NCBI RefSeq assembly: GCF_029667115.1 | Contig: NZ_JARUIU010000012.1 | Location: 1-64,000 of the forward strand | Origin: Jeotgalibacillus sp. ET6 | GTDB lineage: Bacteria > Bacillota > Bacilli > Bacillales > Jeotgalibacillaceae | Reading direction: 5' to 3' | Length of the DNA: 64,000 nt | In this document: in pieces, positions 17,768-27,122 of the stretch | Layout: each line of letters begins with the position of its first letter | How positions within the stretch are numbered: position 1 is the stretch's first letter | Notes under the pieces: generated by a model | Databases searched by the model: none | The model's input: only the letters and a program-made list of their open reading frames with translations | What the model was told of the DNA's origin: nothing | Made by a program: the position numbers and the translations under genes

Positions 17768-19762
17768 TCAATCATCCAATTGCTCGAGAGCTTTTTCTAT
17801 GTGAACTTCAAGTGCTGGTGCCATTGTCTCAGCATAGGTAGCAGTCAAGTGGTGATGATCCCGGTACACTAAAACATTCCCAATAACTGGAGAACATTCT
17901 TCATCATCACAAAAATAGTCTGATAGATCAGCAAATACCACATTGTTTGGTATATCTTCTGTATTCTCCCATGGCAATGTGTCAGACAATGCCTCTGCTC
18001 TAGTAATAGAACACTTTTCGGGTGTTTCTTCAATACATAAAGGTGGATCTTCCACCATTCTTGGATTATCACGAATCGCAAAGACCTTGGACACACCTTC
18101 AAACTGTTTCCACCTCTCTATATAGCCCTGAGGAATAGTGGATTCTTTGTTAATGTTTGCTGTGGTGATCAGCATGTCGGGTGGATCTTCGAGGAGCGGC
18201 TTCATTACTTGTGCATTCCACTCCATACAGGATTCAGACAAAAACCCATCAAAATCGTCCTGTGAAAACCTGCACGCATCTTTATTATAAACATCAAGCT
18301 GAAGATTAAGGTTCTGCGCAATTTTTTCTAAAGGAGGAAACCAATGTCCTGAATGACTCCCTCCAACAAGAGCTACAATATATTCCGGATCTTCTGTTTC
18401 TCCATAAGAACATTTTGACACTGCGTCATCATCTCTGGCAGTATAACACCCTTCATCATAGTAAAAAGAGGCAAGATCACCTTTTGCATTTACTGCTTCC
18501 GGGAGGGGTGCCAAGTCCGGGTTTGCCGGGACATTGTCAGATATCATTCTTGCTCCGGGATAGTCCTCTGCCGGAAGCTCTTCAGCCATACCAGCCTGAG
18601 AATAATTGACATACAAGCTCCACGATAAACCCGCTATAATTACGGGCAGCATAAAGGCCGCCAAAATTGCGGACAATCTCCCCTTAGATTGTTTAATATT
18701 AATTTTCCTAACTGGAGCCTCAAGAAGTCTAATCGATAGAATGGACAGCATAAATGTGCTTAGTAAAATCATAAAACCAGCTGTATTTGTTACAGTCTCT
18801 CTACCGAAATAAGCATAATAGAAAACCAGCAGCGGCCAGTGCCATAAGTAAAATCCATACGATATACTTCCAAAGTACATAAACGGCTTTGAACCGAGAA
18901 GTTTTTCTACACCAAATTTACTTCCAGTTTCAGCAGCAATAATAACCAGTATAACCCCGCCAGTCGGCAAGAGAGCAGCGTAGCCTGGAAAAACCGTTGA
19001 TACAGGTAAAAGAATTCCTGTCAGGGTAATGATCGCGAGACCCAGCCACCCGAGAAAAAAGCTAATCGAAGGTTTAAACTTCAGATACGGAATCAGCAAG
19101 GCAAGCATTCCGCCTAAACTAAATTCCCATGCCCTGGCAAATGTGTCAAAATAAGCCCATGGCTGATTTTCTGCAGTAATATAGATGGAATAAGTAAGAG
19201 AAGCTGTAAACAGAAGAGTAAGAATGGCTAGTAAAGTCTTTCTCACTGGTGTTTTTAACACTTTCCTGGCAATAAAATAAACCCCAATAATGATAAGGGG
19301 CCATGTTATATAAAACTGCCCTTGAATCGATAATGCCCAAAAATGCTGAAAAGGACTTGCAGCATTATTTTGAGCAAGATAATCGACTGCACTATTTGCA
19401 AGCTGCCAATTTTGATAATAAAATACGGATGAAAATATTTCTGGAATCGTCTGAACCCAACGCACCTGAGGCAAAATGAATATAGAAGCTGCAGTCGTTA
19501 CTAAAAGGACTGTGAATGCGATCGGAAATAATCTGCGGCCAAGCCCCAGAAGGTATTCACCTATATTTATTTTCCCCTCCCTCATCATTCTCGAAAGAAG
19601 CGAAGTCGTAATTAAATAGCCTGAAACAATAAAAAATACATCCACTCCGCCTGAAACAGAGCCTAACCAAATATGATAAATTGCGACCAGCAATGCCGCA
19701 ACAGCTCTAACACCTTCTAATTCCGGCCGAAACTTCTTTTCCGGCGATCGTAAATCATTCAC
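17768..19762 (-). CDS. OatA-like peptidoglycan/polysaccharide O-acyltransferase
   Basis: A 664-residue two-domain enzyme. The GTG at 19762 is preferred (GGAG nine bases before); an in-frame ATG 15 bases upstream lacks a ribosome binding site. Residues 10-360 are an Acyltransferase_3 domain with about ten membrane segments, opening FRPELEGVRAVAALLVAIYH; the histidine at about residue 30 is the family's key residue, followed by GGVDVFFIVSGYLIT. After a last membrane helix an extracytoplasmic SGNH-type domain carries VALVGGSHSGHWF (serine nucleophile near residue 469) and RDHHHLT (catalytic Asp/His). Such proteins move acetyl groups across the membrane onto muramic acid or other glycans. No neighbour fixes the acceptor. 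Confidence 0.85.
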   Translation of the reverse strand: MNDLRSPEKKFRPELEGVRAVAALLVAIYHIWLGSVSGGVDVFFIVSGYLITTSLLSRMMREGKINIGEYLLGLGRRLFPIAFTVLLVTTAASIFILPQVRWVQTIPEIFSSVFYYQNWQLANSAVDYLAQNNAASPFQHFWALSIQGQFYITWPLIIIGVYFIARKVLKTPVRKTLLAILTLLFTASLTYSIYITAENQPWAYFDTFARAWEFSLGGMLALLIPYLKFKPSISFFLGWLGLAIITLTGILLPVSTVFPGYAALLPTGGVILVIIAAETGSKFGVEKLLGSKPFMYFGSISYGFYLWHWPLLVFYYAYFGRETVTNTAGFMILLSTFMLSILSIRLLEAPVRKINIKQSKGRLSAILAAFMLPVIIAGLSWSLYVNYSQAGMAEELPAEDYPGARMISDNVPANPDLAPLPEAVNAKGDLASFYYDEGCYTARDDDAVSKCSYGETEDPEYIVALVGGSHSGHWFPPLEKIAQNLNLQLDVYNKDACRFSQDDFDGFLSESCMEWNAQVMKPLLEDPPDMLITTANINKESTIPQGYIERWKQFEGVSKVFAIRDNPRMVEDPPLCIEETPEKCSITRAEALSDTLPWENTEDIPNNVVFADLSDYFCDDEECSPVIGNVLVYRDHHHLTATYAETMAPALEVHIEKALEQLDD

Positions 19763-19975
19763 CTTACACAACTCCATTTCAAATAGGTACCTATTTCTAA
19801 AATAACTTATACAAGTTTAACGCAAGCGTTTAAGATAATTCAATGCAACAATCATAAGTGAGACTATAGCCTTAGCACCCTTGTTAAGAGGCAATTAACG
19901 CACTCAATACATCTTATAATACACTTTTTATACTTTAAAAAAACACTTGTATTAAATTACCACAAATACAAAAAA

Positions 19976-20193
19976 GAGCTTGGGACAAAAGTGTCTCAAG
20001 CTCTATGACCGGTTCATTATTCTTCAGGCGGACGCTTTCCGCAGGGACGGCGCTGAGCCCCCTCAGGCTCTGCCTTTCGGGGTCTCAAGCAACCGTCATA
20101 TCCTGCAGGAGTCGCCACCTTCCGCTCCGCGCACCTATTACTATTAATAAATACATCCTCTTTTTTAAAACTTTTTTGAGATTTGTCCCATCC
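19976..20193 (+). repeat. Dispersed GGGACAAAA repeat, copy 6
   Basis: A 218 bp copy starting GAGCTTGGGACAAAAGTGTC and ending ATTTGTCCCATCC. It sits in a 635 bp non-coding stretch between the acyltransferase start and the threonine synthase stop. The rest of that stretch upstream (19763-19975) shows no gene. Confidence 0.9.
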
Positions 20194-20195
20194 TT

Positions 20196-20330
20196 TTCGA
20201 CCGGTTCACTAACCTTTGAGCGGACGCTTTCTGCAGGAAAGATGTAAAGCATTTCTCTTCTATTTGTTCTATAAAGTCTAAAGCTTCTCTCATATCCTGC
20301 TGAAACCGCCGTTTTCCGCTGTATTTGCCA
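20196..20330 (+). repeat. Dispersed repeat, decayed tandem partial copy 7
   Basis: Directly after copy 6 the core starts again: TTCGACCGGTTCACTAACC, GAGCGGACGCTTTCTGCAGG, then a diverged middle and CATATCCTGCTGAAACCGCC. Both outer ends are missing. It looks like an older copy next to which copy 6 inserted, or the product of unequal exchange. Confidence 0.65.
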
Positions 20331-20397
20331 CATACGTATGGTAACTACTGCAGCATCTTAAAGGTTTTTCCAGTTATATCCTAACTTTTCTTAATGT

Positions 20398-21615
20398 TTA
20401 TATGCGCTTAAGTGAACTGTCCTTTTCCAATACCTCCACATCCACCTCAACAGTATCGGGATACTTGATACCCGCTCCGGTGTTTAAAGCGACTACTGTC
20501 TCATTCTCTTTGATCCAGTCCTCCTGGCGCAGCTTTCGGATTGCCGCAAATACCGCTGCTCCTTCCGGACAAATAAACGATCCTTCCATTCTTGCAAGGT
20601 TCTGCTGTTCACTAAGCATCACGTCATCGTCGATCGCTACAGCACAACCATTTGTACCATAGATTGCATCAAGAACTAAAAAGTCTCCGATTGCTTTGGG
20701 CACATTTATGCCAAATGCGATGGTGTCAGATTTTTCCCAAAACTGAGATTCAGTCTTTTTTTCTTCCCATGCCTTTACAATCGGAGCACAGCCGCTTGAT
20801 TGAACGGCTACTAAACGAGGCAGTTTGCCAGAAACCCACCCCAATTTTTTTAATTCCTTTAATGCTTTATAAATACCGATGAGACCGACGCCGCCTCCTG
20901 TAGGATATAAAATCACGTCAGGCATCGTCCAACCCATTTGTTCAGCTATTTCAAGCCCCATCGTTTTCTTTCCTTCAATGCGATAAGGCTCTTTTAAAGT
21001 TGAGGCATCATATAGATTAAATATCTCCACAGCTTCCTTTACTATTTTTCCGGCGTCACTGATTAATCCATTTACTAAATAAAGATTGGCACCTGACATA
21101 GCTGTTTCATTTCGGGTAATTTTGGGAGCATCCTGCGGCATGACGATAGTAGCTGTAATACCCGCTTTCGCTCCATAGAGAGCCCAGGCTGCTCCTGCAT
21201 TTCCATTGGTCGGCATCGCAAATTCCTCCACACCGAGTTCCTTTGCCTTTGAAACGCCTACAGCAGCTCCCCTCGCTTTAAATGTGCCAGTTGGAATCAG
21301 TCCTTCATCCTTCATGTACAGCTGCTTTATGTTCATATGTCGTCCAAGTGACGGCATCGCAAGCAGAGGCGTCATTCCCTCTCCCTGCGACACCACATTT
21401 TCCGATCGCTCAACGGGCAGCATTTCATGGTATCTCCATAATGTAGATTCGCGTGCAGCCAAATCCTCAGGATGCAGCACTTTTTTCAGAGCCTCCCAAT
21501 CGTACTCCACTAAAAGGGGTGAACCACATGTACAGAGCTGATACTTTTCTTTAATACTGTATTCACTTTTGCATTTGGCGCAAATCAAATGAGTTACATA
21601 ACTGTATTTCAACAC
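20398..21615 (-). CDS. thrC: Threonine synthase family protein (PLP-dependent), with zinc ribbon
   Basis: About 405 residues. The frame allows GTG at 21621 or 21615; the second is better spaced from AATGGAGT. A short N-terminal zinc ribbon (CAKC then CTC, near residues 12-30) precedes a fold-type II PLP domain. The PLP lysine is K113 in IPTGTFKARGA; MPTNGNAGAAWALYG and PTGGGVGLIGIYKAL form the phosphate and cofactor sites. The family converts O-phosphohomoserine to threonine, but close relatives include cysteate synthase and threonine dehydratase. It lies 12-18 bp after cysI in the same operon under S-box control, which is odd for pure threonine synthesis. Family sure; exact reaction less so. 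Confidence 0.8.
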   Translation of the reverse strand: MLKYSYVTHLICAKCKSEYSIKEKYQLCTCGSPLLVEYDWEALKKVLHPEDLAARESTLWRYHEMLPVERSENVVSQGEGMTPLLAMPSLGRHMNIKQLYMKDEGLIPTGTFKARGAAVGVSKAKELGVEEFAMPTNGNAGAAWALYGAKAGITATIVMPQDAPKITRNETAMSGANLYLVNGLISDAGKIVKEAVEIFNLYDASTLKEPYRIEGKKTMGLEIAEQMGWTMPDVILYPTGGGVGLIGIYKALKELKKLGWVSGKLPRLVAVQSSGCAPIVKAWEEKKTESQFWEKSDTIAFGINVPKAIGDFLVLDAIYGTNGCAVAIDDDVMLSEQQNLARMEGSFICPEGAAVFAAIRKLRQEDWIKENETVVALNTGAGIKYPDTVEVDVEVLEKDSSLKRI

Positions 21616-21633
21616 TGACACTCCATTCAGGAA

Positions 21634-23349
21634 TTAGCTGTGAAAATTCAGACCTGAAGTTACCGCTTCAACATAGCCTGTGCGAACGACAAAATCTCCA
21701 AAATGCTCATTTTCCAGACGTTCTTTTGCATAATGAGAGAAAATAGGCTTTAACGTTGCTAGTATTTCTTCTTCCCCGATATTCTCTTTATACATTTTGT
21801 TCAGCCTGTCACCTGCAAAACCGGCGCCCAGGTACATATTGTACTTGCCTGGCGCTTTTCCTATAAACGCAATTTCTCCCAGAGCAGGGCGGGAACAGCT
21901 ATTCGGGCAGCCTGACATGCGAATGACAATTTCTTCTTCCCTAAGCCCGTTTTCATCTAAGATGTCTTCTATTTTATTGATCAGCACCGGAAGATACCGT
22001 TCTGCTTCGGCCATCGCCAGCCCGCAAGTCGGCAGGGCAACGCAGGCGATTGAATTTCTTCGCAGGGCAGAATTTTCCCGGCCGTCAGTCAGCCCATACT
22101 GCTTTACAAGTTCGTCAATCTTTTTCTTGTTTCGTGAGGATACATTTGAAATGATCAGATTTTGACTTGGAGTTAAACGAAAATCTCCTTTATGAATACG
22201 GGCGATCTCACGAAGTCCCGTCATTAATGGGTACGTCTCGGTATCTTTCACTCGCCCGTTTTCAATAAACAAGGTCAAATGCCACTTCCCATCATTTTCA
22301 AGCCATCCATACCGGTCTCCATTATGATCAAAATGAAACGGACGTGCTTCTTCCAGGTTCCATCCCAAACGGGCATTTAATTCCTGCTGCAGCCAAGGGA
22401 CACCATGTCTGTCAATGGTGTACTTGAATCGTGCGTTTTTCCGCTCCGATCGATTTCCGTAATCGCGCTGTATGGTAATAATTTTCTCAGCAATTTCGGG
22501 TACCTTGTCTACCGGACAAAAACCGATAACGCGGGCAAGTTGTGGATACGTGGCTGTATCGCCGTGTGTCATTCCCATTCCTCCGCCTGCAGTCACATTA
22601 AACCCCTGAAGCTTGCCATCTTCTATAATGGCAATAAACCCCAGGTCCTGGGAATAAATATCAACATCATTTGAAGGCGGGATTGCCACGCCGATTTTGA
22701 ATTTTCTTGGAAGATACAAAGGCCCGTACATTGGCTCTGATTCCTCTGTTTTACTGCTTTCAATAACCTTTTCTTCGTCAAGCCAGATTTCATGATAGGC
22801 TCTTGTTTTCGGCAGAAGATGCTCACTAATGCTCTTAGAGACTTCATACACCTCTGCATGGACATCTGATTGGTACGGATTCGCCGTGCTCATCACATTC
22901 CGGTTTACATCGCCGCATGCTGCAATAGTATCCATGAGGGCTTTATCCATTTCCTGAATCGTTTTTTTCATATTCCATTTCAATATTCCATGTAATTGAA
23001 AGGTTTGCCTGGTCGTTAATTTCAGCGTGCCATTGCCATGTGTATTCGCTATACGGTCCATTGTCAGCCATTGGTCCGGTGTCGCTACCCCGCCTGGCAG
23101 GCGCACACGGATCATAAATTGATATGCAGGCTCTAATTTCTGCTTTTTCCGTTCATTGCGAATATCCCGGTCATCCTGCATGTAACTGCCGTGGAACTTT
23201 AACAGCTTGCCATCATCATCCGGGATAGAAGCGGTTAGTCTTTCTTCAAAGCTTTCTGCAATTGTTCCACGGAGAAACCGGCTTCTCTCTTTGATTACTT
23301 CCATTTCACTTGGCGGTCCGCCTGGGTGCAGTTGTTCTTTTTTTGTCAT
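21634..23349 (-). CDS. cysI: Assimilatory sulfite reductase (NADPH), hemoprotein subunit
   Basis: A 571-residue protein. ATG at 23349 is chosen because GAGGAGAG lies just upstream; an earlier in-frame ATG at 23376 has no ribosome binding site. The C-terminal iron-sulfur/siroheme cysteines are visible as [10 protein letters not shown] and [12 protein letters not shown], the C-X5-C and C-X3-C pair that ligates the 4Fe-4S cluster bridged to siroheme. [11 protein letters not shown] and LTPSQNLII mark the two ferredoxin-like repeats. It reduces sulfite to sulfide in six-electron steps with CysJ. It follows cysJ by 41 bp and precedes the threonine synthase-like gene. Confidence 0.95.
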   Translation of the reverse strand: MTKKEQLHPGGPPSEMEVIKERSRFLRGTIAESFEERLTASIPDDDGKLLKFHGSYMQDDRDIRNERKKQKLEPAYQFMIRVRLPGGVATPDQWLTMDRIANTHGNGTLKLTTRQTFQLHGILKWNMKKTIQEMDKALMDTIAACGDVNRNVMSTANPYQSDVHAEVYEVSKSISEHLLPKTRAYHEIWLDEEKVIESSKTEESEPMYGPLYLPRKFKIGVAIPPSNDVDIYSQDLGFIAIIEDGKLQGFNVTAGGGMGMTHGDTATYPQLARVIGFCPVDKVPEIAEKIITIQRDYGNRSERKNARFKYTIDRHGVPWLQQELNARLGWNLEEARPFHFDHNGDRYGWLENDGKWHLTLFIENGRVKDTETYPLMTGLREIARIHKGDFRLTPSQNLIISNVSSRNKKKIDELVKQYGLTDGRENSALRRNSIACVALPTCGLAMAEAERYLPVLINKIEDILDENGLREEEIVIRMSGCPNSCSRPALGEIAFIGKAPGKYNMYLGAGFAGDRLNKMYKENIGEEEILATLKPIFSHYAKERLENEHFGDFVVRTGYVEAVTSGLNFHS

Positions 23350-23390
23350 CTTAAATCTCTCCTCATTAATTGACATCCAATGGCTTCTGT

Positions 23391-25268
23391 TTAATAAACA
23401 TCCCGCAAGTACCGCTTCTGGCTCCGTAAGTCGGCTATATATTCTGCTGCCTGCTCTTCATTTAATCCGCCTTCTTTTTGAATAATCGTCAAAATGGCTT
23501 CATGTACATCCTTTGCCATATATTTTTCATCTCCGCAAACATACACATGAGCACCGGCTTCAAGCCATTCGTAAAAGTCTCTGCTTTGCTCGAGCATGCG
23601 ATGCTGGACATAGACTTTCTGCTCGGTATCTCTTGAAAACGCCACATCCATACGAGTTAACAGCCCATCTTTAAGCCATTTTTGCCACTCGACCTGATAC
23701 AGGAAGTCGGTAACGAAGTGCTGTTCTCCGAAAAATAGCCATGCATCTCCCTGCGCCTCAATTTCCTCTCTTTCCTCAAGGAAGGCCCTATAGGGAGCAA
23801 CGCCGGTTCCAGCGCCAATCATGATGATTGGAGTGTCGGCACTCTGTGGCAATCGGAAGTTTGAATTCTTTTGAACAAAAACAGGGAGCTTATCCCCCAG
23901 CTCTGAGCGTTCAGCACATTGCACGGAACAAACGCCGCTTCGGCTCCTGCCAAATGAATCATAGCGCAATGCACCAATCGTTAAATGCACCTCATCCGGG
24001 TTTGCCTTTAAACTGCTTGCAATCGAATAAAGACGGGGCGGTATTTTTCTGAGAATCTGAGTAAATTCACTGCCGGAGACCTCCCATGGGCCATAATCCT
24101 GTGTTAAATCGATGAGATCCCTTCCATAGAGATAGGTCTGCAGACTCTCTTTTTCATCAGGTTCCAACAGCTTTTTCAGCCCCTCATTATTAGTTAGTGC
24201 TGCTGCTTTTTCTATCAAATTTTTAGATAGACTTGTAATGTCAAAGGTATGAATTAAGGAATCCCGTAAAGTACTGGTTTCACCTTGCTTGTTAAGTGTT
24301 ACCGGTTCATTGGGGTTCCATTCGGCTGCTTCAATTAATTGATCAGCCAGCACAGCATCATTTTGAGGAACGATTCCCAAGCTGTCTCCCGGTTCATACG
24401 TTAAATTGGACCCTTCAAGATTTAATTCTATGTGGCGTGTTTCTTTATTCGAGCCGCGTCCATTCAGGTTTATATTTTCAATAATTTCAGCCTGAAACGG
24501 GTTAGAACGCGAATACGTTTGGGTTGTATCCGCTACTGTACCTTCGTTATGAGAAACTGCTGACTCATCTGTTTGAGCATTTTCTTTCGATTCATTTAAT
24601 ACGTTCAGCACACCATCAAACCAAAGAGAAGCAGGCTCTTCAAAATCTAAATCACAATCCACACGGGGATACATTCTTTCTGCTCCCAGCTCCTCAATCC
24701 TTTTATCAAAGTCTTTTCCTGTCTGACAATAAAACTCATAAGAGCTATCCCCCAATGCCAGGACCGAGAAGCGGACGCCATCAAGTTTTGGGGCTCTTTT
24801 GCTATGTAGAAACTCATAAAATTCAATTGCATTGTCAGGTGGATCACCATCTCCATGAGTACTCGTAATGAGCAGGAGATCCTCAATTTTTCCAACATTT
24901 TTTGGTTTAAACTCATCTAAAGAAAAACGGGATACCGTAAATTCCTCTTTTTTTAATTTTGCTTCTGCATCATCGGCCAGCGCTTCTCCATTTCCTGTAT
25001 GAGATCCAACAAGAATCGTAACTTCCCGTGCTTTTAACGGGGCTATGACGCCTTGAGCCTCCTTGGCATCCTGAGCTGTCACTTCTGAATGTTGTCCAGC
25101 ACTTACCGCGGTTAAATAGCCAGTCAGCCAAATTTTCTGATCACTGGTAAGTGTCGGGACTAACCGATTTAATAGTTCTACCTGTTCTTCATTGAAAGGA
25201 CTTGATTTCACCTGTAACTGCACATTACCCACCTCGTTGCCTTTATTTTCATTACTTAACTCTGCCAT
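23391..25268 (-). CDS. cysJ: Assimilatory sulfite reductase (NADPH), flavoprotein subunit
   Basis: About 625 residues. The start is GTG 25271 or ATG 25268; both have only a weak ribosome binding site and the ATG is taken. A flavodoxin (FMN) domain runs from about residue 80 ([20 protein letters not shown]) to 225, then an FAD domain with RLYSIASS near residue 430, then the NADPH domain with [18 protein letters not shown] and [15 protein letters not shown]-like end, closing YLRDVY. It passes electrons from NADPH through FAD and FMN to CysI. First gene of the S-box operon. Confidence 0.95.
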   Translation of the reverse strand: MAELSNENKGNEVGNVQLQVKSSPFNEEQVELLNRLVPTLTSDQKIWLTGYLTAVSAGQHSEVTAQDAKEAQGVIAPLKAREVTILVGSHTGNGEALADDAEAKLKKEEFTVSRFSLDEFKPKNVGKIEDLLLITSTHGDGDPPDNAIEFYEFLHSKRAPKLDGVRFSVLALGDSSYEFYCQTGKDFDKRIEELGAERMYPRVDCDLDFEEPASLWFDGVLNVLNESKENAQTDESAVSHNEGTVADTTQTYSRSNPFQAEIIENINLNGRGSNKETRHIELNLEGSNLTYEPGDSLGIVPQNDAVLADQLIEAAEWNPNEPVTLNKQGETSTLRDSLIHTFDITSLSKNLIEKAAALTNNEGLKKLLEPDEKESLQTYLYGRDLIDLTQDYGPWEVSGSEFTQILRKIPPRLYSIASSLKANPDEVHLTIGALRYDSFGRSRSGVCSVQCAERSELGDKLPVFVQKNSNFRLPQSADTPIIMIGAGTGVAPYRAFLEEREEIEAQGDAWLFFGEQHFVTDFLYQVEWQKWLKDGLLTRMDVAFSRDTEQKVYVQHRMLEQSRDFYEWLEAGAHVYVCGDEKYMAKDVHEAILTIIQKEGGLNEEQAAEYIADLRSQKRYLRDVY

Positions 25269-25393
25269 CACTTACTAGATGTATGAATCCATAAAAATCA
25301 GCACCTATTGCCAGAATACTAAATAGTATGTTAATCCCATAAAATTAGTCGGAAATAAGCGTGTAAGTATAAGTAAAAACGCTGGAGAGAAAC

Positions 25394-25548
25394 GAAAAAA
25401 GACCTCATCTGCAAGAAGAAGGTCTAAAATTACAAACATTCTTCTTATCTGCCAGGCAGCAATCGCCTATGGGAATTAGCACCGGGCCTCTACAGGCTGG
25501 TTGCTGAGACTTCACAGGGCCGCTCCCTCCGTCTCTCTTGATAAGAAC
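25394..25548 (-). promoter_or_regulatory. S-box (SAM-I) riboswitch with intrinsic terminator, ahead of cysJ
   Basis: Read on the minus strand, the leader has CTTATCAAGAGAGACGGAGG and GAGCGGCCCTGTGAAGTC, then CAGCAACC, AGAGGCCCGGTGCTAATTCC and a closing GATAAG that pairs with CTTATC (P1). These are the conserved S-box blocks. It is followed by a terminator hairpin GACCT...AGGTC with T6 at 25394-25424. The 3' P1 strand (GATAAGAAGAA) can instead pair with CTTCTTCTT of the terminator stem, giving the antiterminator. High S-adenosylmethionine should stop transcription of the operon. Confidence 0.93.
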
Positions 25549-25584
25549 GTATAGAAAAATAATTCGAAAATTTCAATTTCATTC

Positions 25585-25614
25585 AGTATATTTTATTTGG
25601 CGGGTGAATGTCAA
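25585..25614 (-). promoter_or_regulatory. Sigma-A promoter of the cysJ operon
   Basis: On the minus strand TTGACA (25614-25609) and TATACT (25590-25585) are 18 bp apart, about 40 bp ahead of the riboswitch P1 stem. Confidence 0.8.
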
Positions 25615-25767
25615 ATAGGCATTTTCATCGTGAAAAGGAAAAGGTTAGTAAATTAAGAAATTGAGATTTTATCCGTTGACTATTGTCACTTTTTACCGCA
25701 GAGAATAATGGACTATTTTTTCCTATATGGCGATAAACTAAATGGAGAAAGTAAGGAGGGGTGGGAA

Positions 25768-25989
25768 ATGTCCTGCTTTGGTGAAAATTTAAAACGAGTA
25801 CGTGAAGAAAAAAGTATGACGATAGAGGAATTAGCATTGAAAGCCCGACTTGGCGTAAAAACCCTTGAAAATTATGAAAAAAATATCCAGCTCCCTGCTT
25901 CACAAACAATTCTTAAGCTTTTAACTGTATTGGATGTTCCTGCATCCGCGCTTCTTGAAAAAAGAAACAATAGTCAATTATCCCAATGA
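25768..25989 (+). CDS. Small helix-turn-helix (XRE/Cro) regulator
   Basis: A 73-residue protein. ATG at 25768 is selected by AAGGAGGGG eight bases before it. Residues 5-60 are one HTH domain: NLKRVREEKSMTIEELALKA then RLGVKTLENYEK, and LPASQTILKLLTVLDVPASALL. No other domain follows. It is transcribed away from the cysJ promoter and converges with the C40 peptidase gene through a shared terminator. Target unknown. Confidence 0.78.
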   Translation: MSCFGENLKRVREEKSMTIEELALKARLGVKTLENYEKNIQLPASQTILKLLTVLDVPASALLEKRNNSQLSQ

Positions 25990-26064
25990 AATGATCGCCT
26001 ATTTTATAAAGAGCATAGAAAATCTGCTTTACCCCTTTTAAATAGAAGCAAATCGTAATAAAAA

Positions 26065-26091
26065 AAGAGCCGCTTTTCAGCAGCTCTTTTT
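26065..26091. terminator. Bidirectional terminator
   Basis: GAGCCGC and GCAGCTC pair around TTTTCA, with A6 before and T6 after, between the convergent HTH and C40 peptidase genes. Confidence 0.8.
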
Positions 26092-26099
26092 TATCATTC

Positions 26100-26759
26100 T
26101 TATAAACGCTTTGCCCCAATATAACGCTGTTTCCAATATGAGTTGTTAATGCTTGCAATGGATACACCTTTATTTGAAGCAGAGTGGATCATTTCTCCAT
26201 TTCCAATATAAATGGATACATGCGTAACTTTTTTACCGCCGCCAGTTGCATAAAACATCAAGTCCCCAGGTTTTAGAGAAGAGAGGCTGACGCTTGTACC
26301 TTTTTTATACATTTCACCGGAAGTACGCGGCAATGTTTTACCTGCTTTTGCAAAAGCATAGTTTACAAGTCCGGAGCAGTCAAAGCCTTTTGAGCTCATG
26401 CCTCCCCATAAATACCTTACACCAAGCTGGCTTTTTGCAGCAGAGATTGCTTTTGATTTATAGTCTGTGCTTGTTGAAGCTTTTTTGATAGATATGTATT
26501 GAGAGCTTACATAACCCGTTTTCCCTTTAGCTGTAATTTTAGACCAGCCTTTGGATTGTGAATGAACCGTAACGGTATCCCCTTTTACAAACTTTCCAAT
26601 AATGGATGATGAAGTAGTAGCAGCTTTTCTGAAGTTTAAATGTCCGGAATCTATATTAACGTAGTAAGTCTTACCAGAAGCAGAAGCTTTATCAAATGAC
26701 GGTGCGACAGCGGCTACCAAAGCAAAAATTAATAGACAGGCTAAAATTCTTTTCAACAA
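26100..26759 (-). CDS. SH3b plus NlpC/P60 (C40) cell wall endopeptidase
   Basis: A 219-residue exported protein with a TTG start behind CGGGGGTATA. Residues 1-28 are a signal peptide (LACLLIFALVAAVAPSFDKA, then SA-S). Residues 32-92 are a bacterial SH3 domain that binds the wall (LNFRKAATTSSSIIGKF). Residues 103-219 are the NlpC/P60 catalytic domain with Cys128 in KGFDCSGLVNYAF, His180 in KVTHVSIYIGNG and His192 in MIHSAS. Enzymes of this type cut D-gamma-glutamyl-diaminopimelate links in peptidoglycan. It is a single gene with its own terminator. Confidence 0.92.
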   Translation of the reverse strand: MLKRILACLLIFALVAAVAPSFDKASASGKTYYVNIDSGHLNFRKAATTSSSIIGKFVKGDTVTVHSQSKGWSKITAKGKTGYVSSQYISIKKASTSTDYKSKAISAAKSQLGVRYLWGGMSSKGFDCSGLVNYAFAKAGKTLPRTSGEMYKKGTSVSLSSLKPGDLMFYATGGGKKVTHVSIYIGNGEMIHSASNKGVSIASINNSYWKQRYIGAKRL

Positions 26760-26947
26760 GTTAGTATACCCCCGATTGCTAGATTGTAAACTTAGTATAA
26801 TCGTTATCCGTTACAGCAGAATATCAGGAGTATTTCACTTTTATTACAAAATACTACATTTATTTCCGTAATATATTACAAGCCTTTCCAAATAACCCAT
26901 TCGTTTGTGTTTATTATTTTCTATTAGATTATTTACTAGATTGAGAA

Positions 26948-27066
26948 AGAGTCTGAGAAAAACTTTCCGCAGGGACGGCGTTGAGCCTCCTCATGCTTAG
27001 CATTCCGAGGTCTCAAGCAACCGTCATATCTGCAGGAGTTGCCGCCTTCCGCTCCGCTCACAACTA
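26948..27066 (+). repeat. Dispersed GGGACAAAA repeat, internal fragment copy 8
   Basis: Only the core remains: CTTTCCGCAGGGACGGCGTT, GGTCTCAAGCAACCGTCATA and CTGCAGGAGTTGCCGCCTTC. Both GGGACAAAA ends are lost. It lies in the 363 bp gap between the C40 gene and the aldolase; the remaining part of that gap (26760-26947) is AT-rich and shows no gene. Confidence 0.78.
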
Positions 27067-27122
27067 ACGGCAGCTGACTTTTTAAGTTATATCGATGCCT
27101 TCCCCAGTTATCTTCTATTAAA

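Noticed and set aside
20326-20342. Palindrome CATACGTATG near the threonine synthase end as an AraR-type operator
   Set aside because: It is short (10 bp), far from any start codon, and lies after the gene's stop in a decayed repeat region.
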